Positions 8,182 to 18,558 of a stretch of DNA of 64,000 bases are shown in pieces. Position 1 is the first letter of the stretch; each line of letters starts with the position of its first letter. The translations under genes and the position numbers were made by a program. The DNA is from Saprospiraceae bacterium (GTDB taxonomy: Bacteria; Bacteroidota; Bacteroidia; Chitinophagales; Saprospiraceae), in NCBI GenBank assembly GCA_016713025.1, contig JADJPZ010000004.1, positions 2,480,001 to 2,544,000 of the forward strand, written 5' to 3'. The notes under the pieces are model-generated. The model ran no database searches. It was not told the origin of the DNA and worked only from the letters and a program-made list of their open reading frames with translations.

Positions 8182-10596
8182 TCATTCCGACCTCAGCGAC
8201 TTCACAGGATTCATCAATGACGCCTTTATCGCATGATAACTAATCGTACAGAAAGCGATAACCAAAGCTGTGACACCAGCCAATCCGAAAAACCACCATT
8301 GGATTTCTATTCTGTAGGCAAAATCGTTCAACCATTGTTCCATAAAGTAATAAGCAAAGGGTGCTGCAATAAAGATAGAAATCAAAACAAGAAGCATAAA
8401 ATCTTTGCTAAGTTCCCATATAAGTCCGGCTATCGACGAGCCCAAAACTTTGCGAATGCCTATCTCTTTAAATCTATCTGTAATATTGATGACCGCTATG
8501 GCGAATAAACCAAGGCAGGATAAAAATATCGCCAGAATAGCCGCATAAATAAACATTTGCGTAAACCGTCGTTCTGCTCTGTATTGTTCATTTCTGTTTT
8601 CATCAAGAAATGATCCAAGGTATTCAGAATTTGGTGCGATCTCTTTATAACTTTTTTCGATAGCTGCTAAGGTTGCATCTACATTTTTGTCCGCTATCTT
8701 GATGAAAATATATGTATATGGAAATCCATTAATCATGAGCGTGATGGGCTCGATATTGTTTTTGAGTGATTCAAAATGGTAGTCTTTGATGATGCCTACT
8801 ATGACTTTGCCTTCATTTAGAGCAATCTTTTTGTCTATGAGATCCTTACTACCCAATACTTTGGCCATGCTTTCATTGATAATACATGCACCAGTAGAGT
8901 CAGAAGGAAAACTTACTGAAAAATCTCTGCCATCTTTGAGTGTGATACCCATAGTTTTTAAGTATTCGAAATCAACGAATAGAGCATTTGTATTGACCAC
9001 TTTGCCTTCATGCATGATGCCATATTGCGACTTTGATGACGAGCCATCTTTACCAAAACCGATATTATTATCAGCCGCTGTGATATTGATAATATTCGGT
9101 TGACTACTCAGTTTGGTCTTGAGCAATGCCAACATCCTGCTGCCATCTACTTCCCGTCCTACTGGCACACTGATGACATGATCCTGGTCAAGGCCCAGTG
9201 GTTTAGTGCGTAAGTATTGTAATTGTGACCATATGATGATCGTACAACTGATTAGAAGAACAGAGATTGCAAATTGTTTCACAATCAAAGTTTTTCGTAG
9301 TAGTCCCGATCCGATGCTGGTTTTCAGTTTACCTTTCAGGACTTCTATGGTATTAACTTTGGAAATAAACCAAGCAGGATATCCACCAGCAATAAAAGTA
9401 ATAAGTAAAAAAACAAGAGTTAAAATACCAAGGATAGTAGGATTGTAAAGCAGTTGGAAATTGAGTTTTGTTTTGAATAAAGCGTTGAATCCTGATAAAC
9501 TAACATTAAAAAGTAATAAACCCAACATGAAAGAAATCAGACAAGTCACCAAAGCTTCACCCCAAAACTGACCCATGACCTGACCACGTATTGCACCCAG
9601 GGCTTTGCGTATGCCTACTTCTTTCGCACGAAGTATGGACCGTGAGATACTCAGATTTACAAAATTAATACATGCTATAAATATAATAAAAATACTGATA
9701 ATCAACAGTGTATAAGGATAAACTATGCTTACTGATCGGCCGCCACCAACATTTCGGTCAAAATGCTCCTTACCAAATGGCAGCATTTTTGCACTGATAA
9801 TATCTCCATTTTCATCAGGTTTGCCACCTTCTTTTTTTACCTGTTCGATGGCGTCTTTATAATATTTGGGAGCAAAAGATTTCAGGCTTTTCTCCAGTTC
9901 TGAATGTGTAATGCCTTCGTGTACCTGTACATATAAGTTGGAATTTGAATGATTCCAATTGTCTTTACTGGATTCGTAATCAGGTTCAATTTCATAGCGT
10001 ACCATCATGTCATTTTCGATGCTGGTATTTTCAGGTAGCTTGGCTGTAATTCCGCTCACTGTCAGTGGCATAGGTTTGTCACCTATTTCTGCCATGATTA
10101 CTTTACCCATGGCTGGTTCGTCACCGAATATTTTTTTGGCCACATCTTCGCGCAGTACAATATTACTCAAATCACTTAGTGCAGTCTCTGCTGAGCCTTC
10201 GATAAAATCAAAACTAAACATCTTGGCATAGTCTGCATCGACCGCCAAAGCACCTTCTGAGATGGTTTTATCCTTATATTTTACTACAAAACTGATATCC
10301 CTTATCCTGGAGATATGTTTTATTTCTTTTTTATAGTCTGCCACTAAAGCATCTTTCACGGGAGCAGGCACAGTACTACCAAAATTTGTCTCTTCGGCTC
10401 TATTTACTTTGAGATAATACTTGTAGATATCATCAATATTTTGGTGTACATGATTGTAAGTAAACTCCTGATAACTAGTCAGAAAAAGAAGTAAGCTTGC
10501 CGCAAAAGCCAGTGAAAGGCCTACAAGATTGATCAATGAAAAAGTCTTATGTTTCCAAAGATTCCTAAGTGAGATGTTGAAATAGTTACGGAGCAT
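8182..10596 (-). CDS. FtsX-like ABC transporter permease 5
   Basis: 804 residues from the ATG at 10596 (MLRNYFNISLRNLWKHK). An in-frame ATG 18 codons earlier reads through non-homologous intergenic sequence and was discarded. The order is an N-terminal membrane helix, a periplasmic core, a first FtsX domain with RAKEVGIRKALGAIRGQ, a second core and a last FtsX domain with FKEIGIRKVLGSS. The C-terminus is ALMNPVKSLRSE, as in permease 6. Of the six permeases, only this one and permease 6 end in RSE and are followed directly by GGAGAAN arrays, so they look like the most recent relatives in the array. Confidence 0.9.
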   Translation of the reverse strand: MLRNYFNISLRNLWKHKTFSLINLVGLSLAFAASLLLFLTSYQEFTYNHVHQNIDDIYKYYLKVNRAEETNFGSTVPAPVKDALVADYKKEIKHISRIRDISFVVKYKDKTISEGALAVDADYAKMFSFDFIEGSAETALSDLSNIVLREDVAKKIFGDEPAMGKVIMAEIGDKPMPLTVSGITAKLPENTSIENDMMVRYEIEPDYESSKDNWNHSNSNLYVQVHEGITHSELEKSLKSFAPKYYKDAIEQVKKEGGKPDENGDIISAKMLPFGKEHFDRNVGGGRSVSIVYPYTLLIISIFIIFIACINFVNLSISRSILRAKEVGIRKALGAIRGQVMGQFWGEALVTCLISFMLGLLLFNVSLSGFNALFKTKLNFQLLYNPTILGILTLVFLLITFIAGGYPAWFISKVNTIEVLKGKLKTSIGSGLLRKTLIVKQFAISVLLISCTIIIWSQLQYLRTKPLGLDQDHVISVPVGREVDGSRMLALLKTKLSSQPNIINITAADNNIGFGKDGSSSKSQYGIMHEGKVVNTNALFVDFEYLKTMGITLKDGRDFSVSFPSDSTGACIINESMAKVLGSKDLIDKKIALNEGKVIVGIIKDYHFESLKNNIEPITLMINGFPYTYIFIKIADKNVDATLAAIEKSYKEIAPNSEYLGSFLDENRNEQYRAERRFTQMFIYAAILAIFLSCLGLFAIAVINITDRFKEIGIRKVLGSSIAGLIWELSKDFMLLVLISIFIAAPFAYYFMEQWLNDFAYRIEIQWWFFGLAGVTALVIAFCTISYHAIKASLMNPVKSLRSE

Positions 10597-10605
10597 GATT
10601 TTTGA

Positions 10606-10817
10606 CGGAGACCGGATTCCGAAACACCGGAAAACGGATATTATCCCCATTTTATATTATTAAAAATTTTCTTTTCTTATTCTAATTAATTTTGAAAGCT
10701 CTAACGGAGACCGGATTTTGCGGAGGTCGGAACCCGGATGTACAACAAATTCCATTTTCCAAATTCCATTTTCCATTTTCCGTCCTCCTTTCTCCATTCT
10801 CCTATTTCCTTTCTCCT
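10606..10817. repeat. Low-complexity intergenic DNA between permeases 4 and 5
   Basis: The stretch holds repeated GGAGACCGGATT words (near 10607 and 10710) and then CCATTTTCC/CCATTCTCC words running up to the stop codon of permease 4. The word style resembles the GGAGAAN arrays but is shorter and more degenerate. No gene is visible. Confidence 0.55.
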
Positions 10818-13181
10818 TCACTCCGTTTTCAAACTTTTCACCGGATTCATAAGTGCCGCTTTGATGGCTTGATAACTGACAGTAAAAAATGCTATTGTAA
10901 ATGTCAATATGCCAGCCCAAACAAATACCAGCAGATTTATATTTATTCTGAATGGGTATTTTTGTAACCATTGCTCCATAATCCAATAAGCAAGCGGACT
11001 CGCAATTACTATAGCAATAAGAATAGGGGCAATAAAATCTTTGGACATCAGAAAAATGATTTGTTGGATGTCAGCCCCTAAAACTTTACGAATGCCAATT
11101 TCTTTGATCTTATTTTGTGCAAGAGAAGTGACCAAACCAAACAGCCCCAAACATGTAATGAAAATAGTCAGAAAAGTAAACCACTTCGCCATAGCAGACA
11201 ACCTTGCTACGTTTGTAAATTTCTGATTGTATTCTTCTTCCACAAAACTATATTCAAACGGGTAGTTGGGGTTGTATTTTCTAAAAATCACTTCTGCTTT
11301 TGCCAAGTTTTCTTTAATGGGTTTTGTAGAATTGTATTTAACATGAACAGCATTAAACATACTCATTTTGGGACCAGCAATTGTCACAGCACTGATTTCT
11401 TGAAAAGGCGATTGCATTATAAAATCTTTAACCACACCTATGACATAAAACTCCCAGCCGCCATCTGTAATTTTCTCCCCAATTGGGTTTTTAAAACCCA
11501 TCATTTTTTTCATGGTTTCGTTAATTATAATTCCTGAAGAGTCAGTCGGATAGGCTTTTAAATCAAAATCTCTACCATCTATGATTTCCAACCCAAGCGT
11601 TGTTGCTATTTTATCGTCACCTCCAAATCGGTCTACATTTCGGTGGTCATCATCAGCTTTGCCTCGCCATTGCATTCCGCCAGTATTGCTCCATGTTTCG
11701 GTGATGGGTGAAAAAGTTTTGACCACCGAAACAGCAATATCATTTTTGATTAACGCTTCTTTAATCACATTGAAATTTTTATCAATATCCCCTTCCATTG
11801 CATGAAAAATAAGATTCTCTTTGTTATAACCCACTTTTCGTTTTTGAGCTTGATCTAATTGCTTTGTGATAATAATTGTACACGAAATGAGCAAAACACA
11901 AAAAACAAACTGAAAAACAACCAGTACTTTTCTAGGTGTGAGAGTCGAAGGAATATTGATATAACTACCTTTTAACACCTTCAACGGATTGAAACTCGAT
12001 AGATACAATGCAGGATATGATCCTGCTACCAAACCGGCGGCTACAATGAAGGTAAAAGTGTAAACTAGCCAATGTACATCTAACCAATTAATGATTATTT
12101 TTGAATCAATAAGTTCATTAAACTTAGGTAGACTAAGAGTGGTGATGAACATTGCCAAAATAGCTGCTAATACTGCTGTTAAGAATGATTCTGTATAAAA
12201 TTGTTTTATCAATGAGAGACGATTGGCTCCTGCAGATTTTCTAATTCCTACTTCTTTGGCGCGTTTGTCACCACGCGCTGTACTAAGATTTATAAAATTG
12301 ATACAAGCAATCAATAATATCAAAAGTGCTATTACCGTAAAGTTTCGGACAGTTTCGATTTTTCCGCCTTCTTCTATGCCGTTTTTAAAACTCCCATAAA
12401 GGCGTAGTTTGGCAAAAGGGTAAATAAATGTTTCCCAGTTAGCTGTCTCTTGATCATAATTCTTTCGTAAATGCTTGACTTTTTCGTTAAATGCTACATA
12501 ATCGACATTTTTTTCGAGCAAAACATAGGTTGTTGTGGAGTTATTACCCCAAAATAAGCTTTCTATATTATGTGCTACTTTAAAACGCCAAGGAACTAAG
12601 CAATCAAATTTAAACTGAGTGTTTGTTGGCAAATTATCTAAAACACCCGTTACCATAAAATCAGACTCATTGTGAAGCTTGACGATTTGACCTATCGGAT
12701 CTTTGTTACCAAATAGTTTCTGAGCAAAGTCCTTGGTGACAACTATATTATTGACACCATTTAAACAAGTCTTTGGATCACCTTTGAGCAGCGGGAAGGT
12801 GAAAACATCTAAAAACGTGGAATCAACAACCTGAACAGTACCTTTCAATTTGGTTTCTTTAAATTGCATTAAAGCCTTATCAGGCCAATCTGTTCTAACC
12901 ATTTTTTCTATCTCTGGATAGTCTTTTTGCAACATCACACCCATGATTTGTGGCGTAACGTTCCAGCAATTAGTTTCTCCTTTGTCAGTAACTCTGTTCC
13001 AAGCCTGAAAGATTCGGTCTTTATTTTGATGCGTATTTTCAAAGCTTTTCTCGTCATTGACCCAAAGTAAAATGAGTGCCGAAGCAGCAAAACCAATTGT
13101 TAAACCCAAGATGTTAATGAGCGAATATACCCAGTTTTTTTGCAGATTTCGCCAAGAGATTTTTAGATTATTTAGAAACAT
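10818..13181 (-). CDS. FtsX-like ABC transporter permease 4
   Basis: 787 residues beginning MFLNNLKISWRNLQKN, with the usual layout: membrane helix at ~17-40, first periplasmic core, FtsX helices beginning IALLILLIACINFINLSTARG with RAKEVGIRKSAGA, second core, and a final FtsX domain with IKEIGIRKVLGA. It ends ALMNPVKSLKTE. The 125-residue secreted-protein gene ends 3 bases upstream, so the two are very probably translated from one message. Confidence 0.92.
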   Translation of the reverse strand: MFLNNLKISWRNLQKNWVYSLINILGLTIGFAASALILLWVNDEKSFENTHQNKDRIFQAWNRVTDKGETNCWNVTPQIMGVMLQKDYPEIEKMVRTDWPDKALMQFKETKLKGTVQVVDSTFLDVFTFPLLKGDPKTCLNGVNNIVVTKDFAQKLFGNKDPIGQIVKLHNESDFMVTGVLDNLPTNTQFKFDCLVPWRFKVAHNIESLFWGNNSTTTYVLLEKNVDYVAFNEKVKHLRKNYDQETANWETFIYPFAKLRLYGSFKNGIEEGGKIETVRNFTVIALLILLIACINFINLSTARGDKRAKEVGIRKSAGANRLSLIKQFYTESFLTAVLAAILAMFITTLSLPKFNELIDSKIIINWLDVHWLVYTFTFIVAAGLVAGSYPALYLSSFNPLKVLKGSYINIPSTLTPRKVLVVFQFVFCVLLISCTIIITKQLDQAQKRKVGYNKENLIFHAMEGDIDKNFNVIKEALIKNDIAVSVVKTFSPITETWSNTGGMQWRGKADDDHRNVDRFGGDDKIATTLGLEIIDGRDFDLKAYPTDSSGIIINETMKKMMGFKNPIGEKITDGGWEFYVIGVVKDFIMQSPFQEISAVTIAGPKMSMFNAVHVKYNSTKPIKENLAKAEVIFRKYNPNYPFEYSFVEEEYNQKFTNVARLSAMAKWFTFLTIFITCLGLFGLVTSLAQNKIKEIGIRKVLGADIQQIIFLMSKDFIAPILIAIVIASPLAYWIMEQWLQKYPFRININLLVFVWAGILTFTIAFFTVSYQAIKAALMNPVKSLKTE

Positions 13182-13184
13182 GAC

Positions 13185-13562
13185 TTAGTGATATTTTAGA
13201 CAGTTAAAATATTTAATAAATTGTTTACAAGCATTTTTAGAAGCAAAGTTGATTTGCCAATAAGCTCTTTTAAAAGCAGGATCATTAACATCGGTTATAG
13301 CAGTGCCTTTTTGAAGGAAAAACTCCACACTATTGTCAGAACCTAATTTTATGTGTGTATTCTCACTTATTGGAAAAACATGATTATTGATTTGCAAAGC
13401 AGGTTTATTTTTGAGATATTCAATTTTTATGTTTTCTTCCGATTTTTTTTCAATTAGTAAACTTCGGATTTTGGAGAGTGAAGCATCCAAACTACAATTT
13501 TGAGCCATGATAAGCTGAGAAAAACCAAAAAATATTACGTTAAATATAATGAATACTCTCAT
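13185..13562 (-). CDS. Small secreted protein embedded in the permease array
   Basis: 125 residues with a clear signal peptide (MRVFIIFNVIFFGFSQLIMAQ, cleavage probably after the Ala-Gln region). The mature part is about 105 residues with three cysteines (NC near the start, NACKQF and FNCLKY near the end) and no recognised domain. It lies 3 bases from the permease on each side, so it is part of the operon and not a stray. A periplasmic partner or substrate of the adjacent permeases is the natural guess, but nothing in the sequence proves it. Confidence 0.75.
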   Translation of the reverse strand: MRVFIIFNVIFFGFSQLIMAQNCSLDASLSKIRSLLIEKKSEENIKIEYLKNKPALQINNHVFPISENTHIKLGSDNSVEFFLQKGTAITDVNDPAFKRAYWQINFASKNACKQFIKYFNCLKYH

Positions 13563-13565
13563 AAT

Positions 13566-15935
13566 TCACTCCGTTTTCAAACTCTTCACAGGATTCATCA
13601 ATGCCGCTTTGATAGCTTGATAACTTACTGTCATTATAGTGATCGCTAATGCACCAGTACCAGCAGTTACAAAAACCCACCAACTGATTTCAGTTCTATA
13701 AGAATATTTTTGCAACCATTCATGCATAAAATAATGAGCAATTGGCGCAGCGATTAGGCAAGAAATAATGACCAAAATCACGAAATCTTTTGATAATAAT
13801 TGCCACAAATTGGCTATCGAAGCACCTAGGACTTTACGGATACCAATTTCTTTGGTGCGTTGTTCCGCTACAAAGCTAGCAAGCCCGAATAGTCCTAAAC
13901 ATGATATAAAAAGGGATAGAATAGCAAAAAAACTTATCAAACTGGACATCCTTTTTTCTCTAAAAAACTTTTCATTAAAGCGTTCGTCGGCAAAAAGATA
14001 ATTAAAGTTGCCCGCTGGGTCGTAAGTTTTTAATACTTTTTCCATCTTAGCGATTGATTCTGAAGGGCTTATCTCAGGCTTTAACTTTATGGTTATGAAA
14101 GGAGCATTGGCTTTTATAACTTCAAAAACGGTGGGACGAACAGGGTCAAAGGGTGAATCCATGACAATGTTTTGCACCACACCAACTACCGTAAGAGGCT
14201 TGCCATTTTTCCTAATCAACTGATCGACAGGATTTTTCAAGCCCATCATTTTTACGGCTGCTTCGTTCAAAATCACTGCGTTTGAATCACTCGAAAAAGC
14301 CCTTGAAAAATCTCGGCCCTCAATGACTTTCCAATCTATGGTTTTTCCGAATTCGGGCGTTACATTTAAAGAAACCAGATCTTCAGCATTGGAGTTTTTC
14401 TCTGGCCAACTGTAGGCACTCGAATAATGCCATGATTCTGACATTGGGCTATTGATTTCGGCCATTTCTACGATAGCTCCAGAGTTGAGCAAATCTTGTC
14501 GCATGGCATAAAAATGACCTCTTAAATCTTCATTATTTTTGCGTATTTGCACCAAGCCTTTAGTATCATAGCCCAATGGTCGATTTTTAGTAAACTGAAT
14601 TTGTTTATAGATGATTGTCGTCGAAATTATCAAAACAATGGAGATACTAAACTGAAAAACCACAAGTCCTTTTCTTGAAAACAACTCAAATGAGCTACTT
14701 TGAATTTTACCTTTTAACACCTTAACAGGCTGAAAAGAAGAAAGGTATAATGCTGGATAGCTTCCTGCAAATAGTATCAAAAAACCAGAAAACAAAACAA
14801 TTTCAGACCAAAAAGCTGGATTTCCCCACGGAAATTCGATTTTCTTTTCGGCCAGTTCGTTGAATAACGGTAAGGCTATTTGAGCCAAAACAATTGCTAG
14901 CAAAGTACTTAGGAATATAGTCAGAAACGTTTCAGCATAAAATTGCCCAATAATTTGACCTCTGCCCGAGCCTATGGCTTTTCTCACTCCAATTTCTTTG
15001 GCACGTTTTTCTGACCGTGCTGTACTCAAATTCATGAAGTTAATGGCTGCCAAAAGTATTGTCAGAATGCCAATTAAGCCAAAAATCAAGATATTATCTT
15101 TTCCAGTAGAAACCGGCAAACCATTTTTGTACTCGGGATATAAATGCCAAGTATCCATCGGATACAAAAACAAAGCTGGCTTTGAAGGGTCTTTGGTAAC
15201 TTTATAGATTTCGTCTTTTATCAATGTCGATGCCTGTTCTGCCGAAACATTTTTTGCCAATTTTACATATATTGGAAAAGAATTTTCGTCCCAAAGTTTT
15301 TTTGCACTTAACCAATCTTCCTTTTGCAAGTAAGAATCCATCGACGAAAAAAACGATGTGCTGCGATAAGTTGAATTTTGTGGCAATGATTTGAACACAC
15401 CTACAATTTTAAATGGCGTATTTTTATCGAGATGAACGGTTTGATTTAGCGCACTTTTATTCTCAAAAAGAGCATCTTTTGTTTTGTCAGAAATAAGAAT
15501 TTCAAAAGGTGCTAAGGGGAAGATTGGCGAGCCTTCCAAGATTTGCAAATCAAGGATTTTTTCTCCACCAGTTTCCATAAACAAACCTCGTTTTATGATG
15601 GTTTTATCGTTAACTGTCAAGCTTTTTTCACCACCGTAACTCGACGCCACAACTTCTTCAAAATAATTTCCGTAAGATTCTCTCAATTTAGCAGCAAGTG
15701 GAATCGACATAGATTGCTCGGTAATGATATTGCCATTGAAACTGCGGTTTTTCTGCAACATTGATATCCTATCATGCTCTTTATGATATTTATCAAAGTT
15801 AAGCTCATCCAAAACCCAAAGCCCAATAAGAATAGCCACCGCCATCCCAAAAGCAAGTCCTCCAATGTTGATAAGAGTATAAACTTTGTTATTTACAAGG
15901 TTTCGCCAAGCGATTTTGAAATAATTATGGAGCAT
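13566..15935 (-). CDS. FtsX-like ABC transporter permease 3
   Basis: 789 residues starting MLHNYFKIAWRNLVNNK. It has an N-terminal helix (GGLAFGMAVAILIGLWVL), a periplasmic core, a first FtsX domain with RAKEIGVRKAIGSGRGQ, a second core and a last FtsX domain with TKEIGIRKVLGA. The tail is ALMNPVKSLKTE. It is followed after 3 bases by the small secreted-protein gene. The 84 bases upstream, toward permease 2, hold repeats of TTCGTCATT-like words and no gene. Confidence 0.92.
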   Translation of the reverse strand: MLHNYFKIAWRNLVNNKVYTLINIGGLAFGMAVAILIGLWVLDELNFDKYHKEHDRISMLQKNRSFNGNIITEQSMSIPLAAKLRESYGNYFEEVVASSYGGEKSLTVNDKTIIKRGLFMETGGEKILDLQILEGSPIFPLAPFEILISDKTKDALFENKSALNQTVHLDKNTPFKIVGVFKSLPQNSTYRSTSFFSSMDSYLQKEDWLSAKKLWDENSFPIYVKLAKNVSAEQASTLIKDEIYKVTKDPSKPALFLYPMDTWHLYPEYKNGLPVSTGKDNILIFGLIGILTILLAAINFMNLSTARSEKRAKEIGVRKAIGSGRGQIIGQFYAETFLTIFLSTLLAIVLAQIALPLFNELAEKKIEFPWGNPAFWSEIVLFSGFLILFAGSYPALYLSSFQPVKVLKGKIQSSSFELFSRKGLVVFQFSISIVLIISTTIIYKQIQFTKNRPLGYDTKGLVQIRKNNEDLRGHFYAMRQDLLNSGAIVEMAEINSPMSESWHYSSAYSWPEKNSNAEDLVSLNVTPEFGKTIDWKVIEGRDFSRAFSSDSNAVILNEAAVKMMGLKNPVDQLIRKNGKPLTVVGVVQNIVMDSPFDPVRPTVFEVIKANAPFITIKLKPEISPSESIAKMEKVLKTYDPAGNFNYLFADERFNEKFFREKRMSSLISFFAILSLFISCLGLFGLASFVAEQRTKEIGIRKVLGASIANLWQLLSKDFVILVIISCLIAAPIAHYFMHEWLQKYSYRTEISWWVFVTAGTGALAITIMTVSYQAIKAALMNPVKSLKTE

Positions 15936-16019
15936 GGTATTAGGTGTCAGGGTTTAAGGATTGTCTATTTGTCATTAGGTTGTTCGTTTATTCGTCATTC
16001 TGATTGTTCGTCATTCGTC

Positions 16020-18452
16020 TTACTCCGTTTTTAAACTTTTCACTGGATTCATTATAGCTGCTTTTATAGACTGGTAACTGACCGCTAAAACAGTAATAGA
16101 TAAAGCGCAAATCCCAACAATTACAAATACCCACCACTGTATATCAATACGGTACACAAAGTCAGACAACCATTTATCCAAAAAGTATTTTCCCAATGGA
16201 AATGCAATCACCATCGCTATAAATACCAAAATGATGAAGTCCTTAGATATTAATGAAGCAAGATTATACAAATTTGCTCCTAATATTTTTCGTATTCCTA
16301 TTTCTTTAGTTTTTTGTTCAGCTACAAAAGCTACTAGACCTAAAATACCCAAACAAGCTATCAAAATAGAAAGAATAGAAGCCACCCGGTATAAGAAACC
16401 AAGTTGAGTCTCAGACTTGTAATAACTTTGCATTGTTTCTTCATAAAACTTTCCTTCAAAGACTACTTCTGGATAAACTTCATTAAATATTTTTTCTACT
16501 TTTTGTACAGTAGATGGAATATTATTGGAAGCAAGTTTAACGGCTCCATGCCAATAGTATTTGGGACCTTTTGTCATCAATAAAGGAGCTATTTCTTCCT
16601 TGGTTGAAGCTACATGAAAATCTTTAACGACCGCTATGACAGGATGCGGATCCCATCCACCCACCTGGATATTTCTACCAATAATTTCTTCTGGATTTTT
16701 GATGCCTAATTTCTTTACAGCTGTCTCATTCACCACCAACTTACGCAAAGTATCTTGCTCTTCGTACACCTTGCCTGCTACAACTTCAATTCCAAAAGTT
16801 TCAAAATAATCTGCGTCTATGAGTTTTAAATTAAGATTATAGGCTTCATCTTTTGGCCTACCGTCAAAGCTAAAATTAACTTCCCATTCATTATCTGAAG
16901 AAGGAGCATCATTGCCAAAAGTAGTAGATTTCACTTCATTTAGTTCTTTTAATTTTGCTTTAAAAGTTGCATTTCTATCTTTATACTCCGTATCCATTCC
17001 AAAAGTATAGACTCCCTCTTTCTTAAATCCTGTATCTATATTGTGAACATATTCCATCTGTTGATAATTTACAATAGTACCTACCATCATGAGCAATGCC
17101 ACCACAAATTGAAAAACAATTAAGCTTTTTCGCAATGATATATTACTTCCTAAAGATGGACTGACTGCATTTTTGAGAGATTGAAGTGGCTTAAAGGATG
17201 ATAAGACTATGGCTGGATAGAATCCTGAAAGTAACGTTACAAAAATTAACAACAAACCAATAAATGCCCATAACCTTAAATTAGTAAATGGGTTGTGTTC
17301 TAATGGAAAGTCAAAAGTTTTATTAATTAATGGAAGACTAATCGAAGATATCAAAAGGCCAATGAGAATTGAAAATAAAACCACTACAAATGTCTCTGTC
17401 ATGAATTGGCCAACTAATTGATACCTTTGACTCCCTAGTGTTTTTCTAACTCCTACTTCTTTTGATCTCTTACTTGCTATTGCCGTGGCAATATTGATAA
17501 AATTAATACATGCGATAAACAAAATAAGTAATCCTACTAACCCTATACTGTAAATCTTTGTTTTTGAGATGGTTCTACCCTTATAATTACCAAATCGATC
17601 GTCAAAATGAAAAGTACCAATTGAGCCTAAAGTATGAACCTTTGTGTCATTAGATTTTTTAGGGTCAAAATGTTTGGTAGTAAAATCTGCCAATAATTGG
17701 TTGGCTTTACTTACGGAAAAATTATTAGGTAATTCAATAAATATCTTATCCATACTGCTGGTACTACCCCAATTGTCAAATTCTCCAAAACCCCAATTGC
17801 CAGGATCAGCTCTTTTTGTTGCATAGGAGAATATAATATCCATCGGAAAATCTGTATTGAGTGGCGGATTTTCTAAGATTCCTCCCACCTTCATTGTTGT
17901 TAAGTTATTCACCTTTATATACTGACCAACAGCTTTGGATACATCATCAAAATACTTCTCAGCATATTTTTCACTTAGCACCACCACTTTAGGCTCATTA
18001 AGAACTTCTGGCTTTCCAATTTTCCATTTAAAATCAAATACCTCAAAGAACTCTGGTCCCACGCATAGACCTTGATTCTTTTCGTTATATTTTTTTGAAA
18101 AGTTATTACTATTAGGATCTTGCCCAATTATTGTTATTTGTGGCTCAATTGTACCACATACTGGAATGACATTTTTAAATTGAGAAATCTCTGATTTGAT
18201 TCCGTCTATCATAGCAAGACTAGTTCCTGAAGTGTAGTGAATTTCGCCATCTTCTGTGGTCACCTCTCTCTCTATCAAATAGATATTATCTTTCTTACTG
18301 TGAAAAGTATCAAAACTCAACTCAAAGTAAATCAAGCTAAATATTAAAATAGACGAAGCAATCCCAACTGCTAAACCGATTACATTTATTGCAGTATAGC
18401 CTTTATTTTTTTGAATGTTTCTCCAGGCGATTTTGATGTTGTTTGTGAGCAT
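16020..18452 (-). CDS. FtsX-like ABC transporter permease 2
   Basis: 810 residues starting MLTNNIKIAWRNIQKNKG. The first FtsX domain contains RSKEVGVRKTLGSQRYQ and the last one TKEIGIRKILGA. The tail is ALMNPVKSLKTE in type (here AIMNPVKSLKTE). Two large periplasmic domains lie between. The intergenic 106 bases upstream hold TTAGCTATTAGCTG-type repeated words. As in the other permeases there is no ATP-binding domain, so it must pair with a separate ATPase. Confidence 0.92.
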   Translation of the reverse strand: MLTNNIKIAWRNIQKNKGYTAINVIGLAVGIASSILIFSLIYFELSFDTFHSKKDNIYLIEREVTTEDGEIHYTSGTSLAMIDGIKSEISQFKNVIPVCGTIEPQITIIGQDPNSNNFSKKYNEKNQGLCVGPEFFEVFDFKWKIGKPEVLNEPKVVVLSEKYAEKYFDDVSKAVGQYIKVNNLTTMKVGGILENPPLNTDFPMDIIFSYATKRADPGNWGFGEFDNWGSTSSMDKIFIELPNNFSVSKANQLLADFTTKHFDPKKSNDTKVHTLGSIGTFHFDDRFGNYKGRTISKTKIYSIGLVGLLILFIACINFINIATAIASKRSKEVGVRKTLGSQRYQLVGQFMTETFVVVLFSILIGLLISSISLPLINKTFDFPLEHNPFTNLRLWAFIGLLLIFVTLLSGFYPAIVLSSFKPLQSLKNAVSPSLGSNISLRKSLIVFQFVVALLMMVGTIVNYQQMEYVHNIDTGFKKEGVYTFGMDTEYKDRNATFKAKLKELNEVKSTTFGNDAPSSDNEWEVNFSFDGRPKDEAYNLNLKLIDADYFETFGIEVVAGKVYEEQDTLRKLVVNETAVKKLGIKNPEEIIGRNIQVGGWDPHPVIAVVKDFHVASTKEEIAPLLMTKGPKYYWHGAVKLASNNIPSTVQKVEKIFNEVYPEVVFEGKFYEETMQSYYKSETQLGFLYRVASILSILIACLGILGLVAFVAEQKTKEIGIRKILGANLYNLASLISKDFIILVFIAMVIAFPLGKYFLDKWLSDFVYRIDIQWWVFVIVGICALSITVLAVSYQSIKAAIMNPVKSLKTE

Positions 18453-18558
18453 GATTTTTAAAGATTTGCACTATTAGTTGTTAGCTATTAGCTGATTATT
18501 AAATAATTTGGTTTCTTGAGCTTAAAAGCTAAATGCTGATAGCTTTTGGCTAACAGCT

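Noticed and set aside
7754..8236. 160-codon ORF across array B and its minus-strand counterparts
   Set aside because: Same low-complexity origin, no start signals and no protein-like composition.
11115..11537. 140-codon plus-strand ORF
   Set aside because: It is antisense to permease 4, with no start context and no domain.
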